Assembly (NCBI GenBank): GCA_030684415.1
Contig: JAUXNL010000463.1
Coordinates: 1-15,233, forward strand
Length of the DNA stretch: 15,233 bases
Reading direction: 5' to 3'
Origin: Moraxellaceae bacterium
GTDB taxonomy: Bacteria; Pseudomonadota; Gammaproteobacteria; Pseudomonadales; Moraxellaceae
Below the pieces are notes generated by a model. It worked only from the letters and a program-made list of their open reading frames with translations, was not told where the DNA came from and made no database searches. The position numbers and the translations under genes were made by a program. This document shows, piece by piece, positions 7,404-12,887 of this stretch (position 1 is its first letter; each line of letters starts with the position of its first letter).

Positions 7404-8459
7404 TCAGGCCTCGCCGACCAGTGTCGCCATGTCGATGACAAAGCGGTATTTCACATCACTGTTCTGCAAACGCTCATAGGCCGTATTGATGTCCTGGATG
7501 GCAATACGCTCGATATCGCAGACAATATTGTGCTCGCCACAGAAATCCAGCATCTCCTGGGTTTCCGCAATGCTGCCAATTGACGACCCCGCAAAATTCC
7601 GGCGCTGGCCGACCAGTGCAAATACATTGACCGGCAAGGGCTCTGCTGGCAAACCGACCTGACACAGCGTGCCCTCACGACGGAGCAAGCCGAGCAATGC
7701 CGTGATGTCGTGATTGGCCGATACCGTGTCGAGAATGAAATCAAAGCTGCTCCGGTGCGCTTTCATTTCGTCACGATTCTTTGACACCACCACTTCATGC
7801 GCGCCCAAACGCAGCCCTTCTGCGCGCTTGGCCTCAGACGTTGTGAACAGCACGACATGCGCGCCGAACGCACGCGCGAATTTCACGCCCATGTGTCCCA
7901 GCCCGCCCAGCCCCACCACCCCCACTTTTTGTCCCGGCCCGACCTTCCAGTGCCGCAACGGCGAATACGTCGTGATGCCAGCACAGAGCAGTGGCGCCGC
8001 CGCTGCCAGATCAAGACCGGCCGGCACTTTCAGCGTGTAGGCCTCATCCACCACGATATTGCTGGAATAGCCGCCATAGGTGACGCCACCGCTATGACGG
8101 TCCGGTCCGTTGTAGGTCATGACCGCGCCTTTTTCGCAGTACTGCTCAGCGCCTTCGGCACAGCTGGGGCAAACGCGACAGGAGTCCACCATGCAGCCCA
8201 CCGCGGCAATGTCGCCCACACGGAATTTACTGACGGCACTACCGATACGTGTCACCCGACCCACGATTTCATGGCCCGGCACGCAAGGAAAATGCGTGCG
8301 CCCCCAATCGCCTTTCACCTGATGCAAATCCGAGTGGCACACCCCACAGAACAGGATGTCGATCTGTACATCATGCGCGGCAGGCTCACGTCGTTCAAAA
8401 CGGAAAGGCGCCAATGGAGAAGTGGTATCGGTGGCGGCATAGCCGATGGACTGGATCAT
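7404..8459 (-). CDS. Zinc-dependent NAD(P) alcohol dehydrogenase, YahK/CAD type
   Basis: This 351-residue medium-chain dehydrogenase interconverts primary alcohols and aldehydes, probably with NADP(H). Catalytic zinc ligands are visible in GVCHSDLHQ (Cys41) and PGHE (His63/Glu64), with the third cysteine in LLCAGITTYSP. Four cysteines between about residues 93 and 111 (CMVDSC, CPSC, QYC) form the structural zinc lobe. The nucleotide-binding motif GLGGLGHMG follows. The start is the ATG at 8459, with AGGAG 8 nt upstream and the family-typical opening MIQSIGYAA. An in-frame upstream ATG at 8546 would add 29 unlikely residues. Its stop is five nt before the DUF692 gene, so the two genes form one transcript. 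The enzyme could process an aldehyde or alcohol made in the cluster, or be a general broad-range aldehyde reductase. The family is certain; the pathway role is inferred. Confidence 0.94.
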   Translation of the reverse strand: MIQSIGYAATDTTSPLAPFRFERREPAAHDVQIDILFCGVCHSDLHQVKGDWGRTHFPCVPGHEIVGRVTRIGSAVSKFRVGDIAAVGCMVDSCRVCPSCAEGAEQYCEKGAVMTYNGPDRHSGGVTYGGYSSNIVVDEAYTLKVPAGLDLAAAAPLLCAGITTYSPLRHWKVGPGQKVGVVGLGGLGHMGVKFARAFGAHVVLFTTSEAKRAEGLRLGAHEVVVSKNRDEMKAHRSSFDFILDTVSANHDITALLGLLRREGTLCQVGLPAEPLPVNVFALVGQRRNFAGSSIGSIAETQEMLDFCGEHNIVCDIERIAIQDINTAYERLQNSDVKYRFVIDMATLVGEA

Positions 8460-8590
8460 GGAAGGCAACTCCTGCGGGCCGGCAATACGGTTACCGGCGG
8501 ACAAGGGCTGATGATTGGATGGCGCCGCCTCACTCTGCAAGCGCAAATGTGGTGGCGTGATGCAAAATCCACTGTCGACATGCCAAAAAC

Positions 8591-8624
8591 AAAAAACCCG
8601 GCCATTTGCATGACCGGGTTTTTT
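8591..8624 (-). terminator. Intrinsic terminator of the tRNA operon
   Basis: CCGGGTTTTTT (8614-8624) and AAAAAACCCGG (8591-8601) pair over 11 bp. Read on the minus strand, this hairpin begins 8 nt after the tRNA-Glu CCA end and ends in six T, the classical form. It separates the tRNA operon from the alcohol dehydrogenase operon downstream. Confidence 0.85.
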
Positions 8625-8631
8625 GCACTGC

Positions 8632-8706
8632 TGGTGACCCCACGGGGAATTGAACCCCGGTTACCGCCGTGAAAGGGCGATGTCCTAACCGCTAGACGAT
8701 GGGGCC
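8632..8706 (-). tRNA. tRNA-Glu (anticodon TTC)
   Basis: This is a 75-nt cloverleaf including an encoded CCA. The acceptor stem GGCCCCA pairs with TGGGGTC, followed by discriminator A and CCA. The anticodon loop reads CTTTCAC, giving anticodon TTC. The T-arm holds the conserved GGTTCAA. It is the second gene of a two-tRNA operon and is followed by an intrinsic terminator. Confidence 0.97.
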
Positions 8707-8741
8707 AAATCATGTTGTGCCAAACATCAGCACAACCAATT

Positions 8742-8817
<76 letters not shown>

Positions 8818-8823
8818 AAGAGA

Positions 8824-8859
8824 GGCGCGCATTCTATGAAGGGCGCCCGGCATCGTCAA
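8824..8859 (-). promoter_or_regulatory. Sigma70 promoter of the tRNA-Ala/tRNA-Glu operon with GC-rich discriminator
   Basis: On the minus strand TTGACG (8859-8854) and TAGAAT (8836-8831) are 17 nt apart, close to consensus. The bases after the -10 box are GCGCGCC, the GC-rich discriminator typical of stable-RNA promoters under stringent control. A perfect dyad, tgaaaaac/gtttttca (8863-8870/8873-8880), lies just upstream in AT-richer DNA. Confidence 0.85.
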
Positions 8860-8909
8860 GCCTGAAAAACGTGTTTTTCACCCGACTGCCGGATAAACCA
8901 CCAATCATG

Positions 8910-8935
8910 AAAAAGGCCCGTTTTCACGGGCCTTT
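8910..8935 (-). terminator. Intrinsic terminator of the msrB-gpx operon
   Basis: AAAGGCCCGT (8912-8921) and ACGGGCCTTT (8926-8935) form a 10-bp stem with a 4-nt loop, about 25 nt after the glutathione peroxidase stop. On the minus strand it ends in a run of five T (8914-8910). Confidence 0.85.
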
Positions 8936-8959
8936 ACGCATCCGGTGCAACAGCACCCG

Positions 8960-9439
8960 TCACAGCAGCTTTTCAATATCCGCGGCAATGTCTTCCGGCT
9001 TGGTGGCCGGCGCATAACGGCTGATCACCCGCCCGTTGCGATCGACGAGGAACTTGGTGAAGTTCCACTTCACTGCCGTGCTGCCGAGCAGGCCGGGAGC
9101 GGCACTGGTCAGATGACGGAACAATGGGTGCGCATCCGCGCCATTGACGTCGATCTTGGCAAACATGGGAAAGCTGACACCGTAGTTGAGCTCGCAAAAC
9201 TCGCTGATCTCGCTGTCGCTGCCCGGGTCCTGGTTCAGGAACTGGTTGCAGGGGAAGCCCAGCACCATCAGCCCCTTGTCCTTGTACTTTTCATACAACG
9301 CCTCCAGACCCTTGAACTGCGGCGTAAAGCCACATTTGCTGGCCGTATTCACGATGAGCAGCACCTGCCCCTTGTACTCGGCAATAGGCTTGTCCTGACC
9401 GGTGATGGTCTTGCCGGAAAAATCGTAGACGCTGGCCAT
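8960..9439 (-). CDS. gpx: Glutathione peroxidase family protein (2-Cys, probably thioredoxin-dependent)
   Basis: This 159-residue cytosolic peroxidase reduces hydrogen peroxide and lipid hydroperoxides. The active-site tetrad is visible as Cys36 (NTASKCGFT), Gln70 (FPCNQFLNQ) and Trp125-Asn126 (WNFTKF). Cysteine replaces selenocysteine. Cys82 in FCELNYGVSFP matches the resolving cysteine of yeast Gpx3/Orp1, so the electron donor is more likely thioredoxin than glutathione. The ATG is preceded by AAAGGAG, which overlaps the msrB stop; the genes are 14 nt apart and form an operon. A terminator follows. The length is normal for the family. The family is certain; the donor is inferred. Confidence 0.96.
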   Translation of the reverse strand: MASVYDFSGKTITGQDKPIAEYKGQVLLIVNTASKCGFTPQFKGLEALYEKYKDKGLMVLGFPCNQFLNQDPGSDSEISEFCELNYGVSFPMFAKIDVNGADAHPLFRHLTSAAPGLLGSTAVKWNFTKFLVDRNGRVISRYAPATKPEDIAADIEKLL

Positions 9440-9453
9440 GGGCCTTCACTCCT

Positions 9454-9876
9454 TTACTTCGTTTCGTCGTCGGGGGTTGAGTCGGGGTCGAGCTTAAGCG
9501 ATAGCGAGTTCACGCAATAGCGCAAACCGGTCGGGCGTGGGCCATCAGGAAACACATGGCCCAGATGGCTGCCACAGCGTTTGCAGGTGATTTCCGTGCG
9601 CACCATGCCCAAGGTGGCATCACGGTGCTCGGCAATCGCACCTGCCTCAAGCGGCTGCCAGAAACTGGGCCAGCCCGAGCCGGAGTCGTACTTCGTTGCC
9701 GAACTGAACAGCGGCTCGCCACAGGCGCGGCAACGGTAGGTGCCGTCGCGGTGCTCATCCCAGTATTCACCGGTAAAAGGGCGCTCGGTGCCCTTTTCAC
9801 GGCATATGCGGTACTCCTCAGGATTGAGGCGCTGGCGCCATTCGGCATCGGTTGGCAAGGTCTTGTCGTCACTCAT
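9454..9876 (-). CDS. msrB: Peptide-methionine (R)-S-oxide reductase MsrB
   Basis: This 140-residue cytosolic protein reduces methionine-R-sulfoxide in damaged proteins. Zinc-binding CxxC pairs are at Cys49/Cys52 and Cys98/Cys101, and the catalytic cysteine is Cys121 in RYCVNSLSL. The signatures SGSGWPSFW and GSHLGHVF are complete. I chose the ATG at 9876 (MSDDKTL); further ATG, GTG and ATG codons lie in frame 2, 3 and 11 codons upstream, and no Shine-Dalgarno sequence clearly decides. It is the first gene of the msrB-gpx operon, pairing repair of oxidised methionine with peroxide removal. A sigma32-like promoter lies just upstream. Confidence 0.96.
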   Translation of the reverse strand: MSDDKTLPTDAEWRQRLNPEEYRICREKGTERPFTGEYWDEHRDGTYRCRACGEPLFSSATKYDSGSGWPSFWQPLEAGAIAEHRDATLGMVRTEITCKRCGSHLGHVFPDGPRPTGLRYCVNSLSLKLDPDSTPDDETK

Positions 9877-9910
9877 GCGCATCACCCGGGAAATGATTCT
9901 TCTGGGCAAA

Positions 9911-9940
9911 CCCTATGGGGGCGCGATTCAAGGCTTCAAG
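9911..9940 (-). promoter_or_regulatory. Candidate heat-shock (sigma32-type) promoter of msrB-gpx
   Basis: On the minus strand CTTGAAG (9940-9934) is followed after exactly 13 nt by CCCCAT (9920-9915), matching the sigma32 consensus CTTGAAA, N13-14, CCCCATNT except for a few bases. The start would be near 9908, about 30 nt before the msrB ATG. The TTGAAG/TAGGGT pair at 18 nt could also serve sigma70. The box TTGAA is duplicated 8 nt away (ttcaag at 9927-9932 and 9935-9940, + strand). Confidence 0.45.
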
Positions 9941-10072
9941 GCATGAGGTGATGATTCCGGGAACCGTTACACGAAAACGGCAAGCTTGTTGCCGCGCCCG
10001 GCAAGAAGGCACTGGAAAAAGGCAAAAATAGGGAATAGCCTATTGGCACCGTTAATCCCTAGGAAATCCGGC

Positions 10073-11536
10073 ATGAGCCTCCTGGAACAGGTCGAGCAGT
10101 TTCTGGCCGACTATCCCGACATCAGCGCCTCGCAATTCGGCACCCTTTTCCGCAAAGACCCCAACTTCGTGGGCGAGCTGAAAAAGGGCCGCAGCCCGCG
10201 TATGGCCACCGTCGAGCAAATCCTGAGCGCCATGACCCGCCACCGGCAAGAACACCCAGCGAGTGGCGACACATCCGCCCCCTCACCCACCCCGCGCGAG
10301 CCCGCCACCATGCATGTGCCCAAATCCGCCAAACTCAAGAACGTCTGTTACGACATCCGTGGCCCTGTGCTCAAGGCTGCCACGGCCATGGAAGAACAGG
10401 GCCATCGCATCATCAAGCTCAACATCGGCAACCCAGCCCCCTTCGGCTTTGAGGCGCCGCAAGAAATCCTGGCCGACGTCATCACCAACCTACCCAACTC
10501 CATCGGCTATTGCGAGTCGAAGGGGCTCTTTGCGGCGCGCAAGGCCATCATGCAGTACTACCAGCAGAAGGGCTTGTTCGGCGTCGAAGTCGGCGACATC
10601 TACATCGGCAACGGCGTCTCCGAGCTCATCGTCATGGCCATGCAGGCCCTGCTCGACAATGGTGACGAAATGCTGATTCCGGCCCCGGACTACCCCCTGT
10701 GGACGGCCGCGGTCACCCTTTCCGGCGGCAGTCCGGTGCACTATCTCTGCAACGAGAGCGACGGCTGGTACCCCGACCTTGCCGACATGGAAAAGAAGAT
10801 CACGCCGAAAACCCGCGGCATCGTGGTCATCAACCCCAACAACCCCACAGGGGCTGTCTATCCGAAGCACATCCTGGAGGGCATCGTCGCCCTCGCCCGC
10901 AAACACGGCCTCGTGCTGTTTGCCGACGAGATCTACGACAAGATCCTCTACGACGACGCCCAACACACCTGTCTGGCCGCCCTCGCCCCGGATCTGCTCT
11001 GTGTGACCTTCAACGGCCTCTCCAAGTCTTACCGCGTGGCCGGCTTCCGCTCCGGCTGGCTCATGGTCAGCGGCAACAAGGCGGCGGCCAAAGACTATAT
11101 AGAAGGCCTGGACATGCTGGCCTCGATGCGGCTCTGCGCCAATGTGCCGGCGCAGAACGCCATCCAGACCGCGCTCGGTGGCTACCAGAGCATCAACGAC
11201 CTCATCCGCCCGGGCGGCCGCCTCTATGAGCAGCGCAATCTGGCGGTGGACATGCTCAACGCCATTCCGGGCGTGTCCTGCGTGAAGCCTGAAGGCGCGC
11301 TTTACCTGTTCCCACGCCTTGACCCCGACGTTTATCCGATCGCCAACGATCAGGACTTCATTCTGGAGTTGCTCCAAGCCGAGAAAGTGCTGCTGGTGCA
11401 GGGCACGGGCTTCAACTGGCCCAAACCCGACCACTTCCGCGTGGTCTTCCTGCCCAACAAGGAAGACCTGAAAGAGGCCATCACCCGTATCGCCCGCTTC
11501 CTGGAAAGCTATCGTCAGCGTCACGGCACGGCCTGA
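10073..11536 (+). CDS. alaA: AlaA-type pyridoxal-phosphate aminotransferase with N-terminal HTH-like domain
   Basis: This is a 487-residue protein. Residues from about 80 onward align with E. coli AlaA (glutamate-pyruvate aminotransferase, about 405 residues): VCYDIRGPVLK at 91-101, LNIGNPAPFGF at 116-126, NPNNPTG at 254-260, DEIYDK at 285-290 and the PLP lysine Lys318 in NGLSKSYRVAG. It makes alanine from pyruvate and glutamate in the cytosol. Residues 1-60 are an extra helical domain (LLEQVEQFLADYPDISASQF, FRKDPNFVGELKKGR, ATVEQILSAM) that resembles small helix-turn-helix proteins of proteobacteria, joined by a Pro/Ser/Thr linker (62-79). I chose the ATG at 10073, with AGGA 8 nt upstream. 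Starting at Met80 (10310) would give the standard length but has no ribosome binding site. Transcription is divergent from msrB. Confidence 0.92.
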   Translation: MSLLEQVEQFLADYPDISASQFGTLFRKDPNFVGELKKGRSPRMATVEQILSAMTRHRQEHPASGDTSAPSPTPREPATMHVPKSAKLKNVCYDIRGPVLKAATAMEEQGHRIIKLNIGNPAPFGFEAPQEILADVITNLPNSIGYCESKGLFAARKAIMQYYQQKGLFGVEVGDIYIGNGVSELIVMAMQALLDNGDEMLIPAPDYPLWTAAVTLSGGSPVHYLCNESDGWYPDLADMEKKITPKTRGIVVINPNNPTGAVYPKHILEGIVALARKHGLVLFADEIYDKILYDDAQHTCLAALAPDLLCVTFNGLSKSYRVAGFRSGWLMVSGNKAAAKDYIEGLDMLASMRLCANVPAQNAIQTALGGYQSINDLIRPGGRLYEQRNLAVDMLNAIPGVSCVKPEGALYLFPRLDPDVYPIANDQDFILELLQAEKVLLVQGTGFNWPKPDHFRVVFLPNKEDLKEAITRIARFLESYRQRHGTA

Positions 11537-11672
11537 TACAGTGCGGCGCCGGCCCTGTCACTCCCTCACAAGGCGCCAGAACAAAGGGGCCGGCAGCACC
11601 ACCTGCCTTGCACTGCCACAGTGCATACCCCTGTTTTTGCAGTGGTTTTCACGATACCGACACAATTTATTG

Positions 11673-11699
11673 CTTGAAATAGCCCGAGGGCGGCCATAG
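11673..11699 (+). promoter_or_regulatory. Candidate heat-shock (sigma32-type) promoter of htpX
   Basis: CTTGAAA (11673-11679) is a perfect sigma32 -35 element. After 12 nt comes GGCCATAG (11692-11699), a partial match to CCCCATNT. The spacing is slightly short. The transcript would start near 11705, about 45 nt before the ATG. htpX belongs to the heat-shock regulon in E. coli, which supports the reading. A weak 6-bp hairpin (11610-11615/11619-11624) with T5 eight nt later may terminate the aminotransferase transcript upstream. Confidence 0.55.
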
Positions 11700-11752
11700 C
11701 TTGCCTTCATCGCGGCGCTCGCGCCGTTCAACCGCAAGGAGTATCCCAGCCC

Positions 11753-12649
11753 ATGTTCCGCATTTTCCTGTTCCTGATGACCAACCTCGCCGTATTGGTA
11801 GTGGCCGGCATCGTTCTCAGTGTTCTGGGAGTCGGCTCGACTCATGGCCCGGGCAATAACCTCAACCTGCAAAACCTGCTCGTCTTCTGTTTCGTGTTCG
11901 GCATGGTCGGCTCGCTCGTGTCGCTGCTGCTGTCGAAATGGATGGCCAAGCGTGGCACCGGCACGCAAGTGATCGAAAATCCGCGCACGGAAGAAGAGCG
12001 CTGGCTCATCAGCACGGTGGAGGAACTCTCCCGCAAAGCCGGAATCAAGATGCCGGAAGTGGGTATTTTCCCGAGCTATCAGTCCAACGCATTCGCCACT
12101 GGCTGGAACAAGAACGCGGCGCTGGTCGCCGTCTCCACCGGCTTGCTGCAACGCATGAGCCGCGATGAAGTGAAAGCCGTGTTGGGCCACGAAATCGGCC
12201 ACGTAGCCAACGGCGACATGGTGACACTTGCGCTAGTACAAGGCGTCGTGAATGCGTTCGTGATGTTCTTCTCGCGCATCATCGGCAATTTTGTGGACCG
12301 TGTGGTATTCAAAAACGAAGAAGGCCCCGGCATTGCCTACTACGTTACCAGCATCATTGCCGATATCGTGCTGGGCATTCTGGCGTCGGCCATCGTCATG
12401 TGGTTCTCGCGTCACCGCGAATTCCGCGCCGATATCGCCGGTGCCGAGCTGGCAGGCAAGCAGTCCATGATCAACGCACTGCGTCGTCTGCAAGCCGAGC
12501 ATGAACTGCCCGATCAGATGCCGGCCGAAATGACCGCGCTGGCCATCACCGAAGGCCAGCACAAGGGCTTCAGTCTGGCCAAGCTGTTCATGAGCCACCC
12601 ACCGATTGAAACGCGTATTGCCGCGCTGCAGAACGCGCAAATCATGTAA
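11753..12649 (+). CDS. htpX: Membrane zinc metalloprotease HtpX
   Basis: This 298-residue M48-family protease of the inner membrane degrades misfolded or damaged membrane proteins together with FtsH. Two hydrophobic segments lie at about 4-26 and 41-61, and two more at about 156-180 and 196-218. The zinc motif HEIGH has His146, Glu147 and His150, and the third ligand is Glu223 in HREFRAD. The length equals that of E. coli HtpX. AAGGAG lies 11 nt before the ATG. A heat-shock-like promoter precedes the gene and a strong terminator follows, so it is a single-gene unit. Nothing is unusual in the protein. Confidence 0.97.
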   Translation: MFRIFLFLMTNLAVLVVAGIVLSVLGVGSTHGPGNNLNLQNLLVFCFVFGMVGSLVSLLLSKWMAKRGTGTQVIENPRTEEERWLISTVEELSRKAGIKMPEVGIFPSYQSNAFATGWNKNAALVAVSTGLLQRMSRDEVKAVLGHEIGHVANGDMVTLALVQGVVNAFVMFFSRIIGNFVDRVVFKNEEGPGIAYYVTSIIADIVLGILASAIVMWFSRHREFRADIAGAELAGKQSMINALRRLQAEHELPDQMPAEMTALAITEGQHKGFSLAKLFMSHPPIETRIAALQNAQIM

Positions 12650-12660
12650 GCGAATCCCTG

Positions 12661-12698
12661 CATAAAAAAACGGCCGCCTCTGCGGCCGTTTTTTTATG
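12661..12698 (+). terminator. Bidirectional-type intrinsic terminator after htpX
   Basis: Arms 12661-12677 and 12682-12698 are perfectly complementary over 17 bp with the loop CTCT. The GC core is followed by seven T, starting 12 nt past the htpX stop. The symmetric A and T runs allow it to work in both directions. Confidence 0.92.
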
Positions 12699-12769
12699 GC
12701 GCGAAATCCAGACCGAGCCAACCCACATCGCAGCCGCAAGCGGACACACAGTCACAGAAACTTCAGTTT

Positions 12770-12850
12770 ACCCCACCCACCCCCTCCCAAAGGGTGGGGT
12801 GACATTCTGCGTCAGCTCCTAGACTCGGCGGCGACCGATTCGTATCGGTC
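12770..12850 (+). promoter_or_regulatory. Two inverted repeats upstream of the peroxidase gene
   Basis: ACCCCACCC (12770-12778) pairs with GGGTGGGGT (12792-12800) around a 13-nt C-rich loop. GACCGAT (12833-12839) pairs with ATCGGTC (12844-12850) around 4 nt, ending 37 nt before the peroxidase ATG. The second is of a size and place that could be an operator or leader hairpin. I found no convincing -35/-10 pair; GTGACA and TAGACT are present but only 15 nt apart. Confidence 0.35.
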
Positions 12851-12887
12851 AGTTCCCGCAACCCAATCAAAAAATGGAGATACCGTC

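Noticed and set aside
7400..7441. TTG start at 7441 for the DUF692 gene.
   Set aside because: It would overlap the ADH gene and has no Shine-Dalgarno sequence; GTG at 7399 has GAGG at good spacing and gives the family-typical N-terminus.
8460..8546. Upstream in-frame ATG for the alcohol dehydrogenase.
   Set aside because: The added 29 residues do not resemble the family, and the ATG at 8459 has AGGAG at 8 nt.
8456..8581. Minus-strand frame of 41 codons with four cysteines directly before the ADH gene, considered as a precursor peptide for the MNIO enzyme.
   Set aside because: No ribosome binding site before its ATG, Arg/Pro-rich composition typical of chance frames in GC-rich DNA, and its end overlaps the ADH start. 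It should still be included if relatives are compared.
9986..10072. Earlier in-frame start for the aminotransferase.
   Set aside because: The 29 extra residues are basic and unlike the family, and the ATG at 10073 has a good ribosome binding site.
10490..11524. A 344-codon antisense frame opposite the aminotransferase gene.
   Set aside because: It lies fully inside a gene with clear family identity and has no ribosome binding site or domain.
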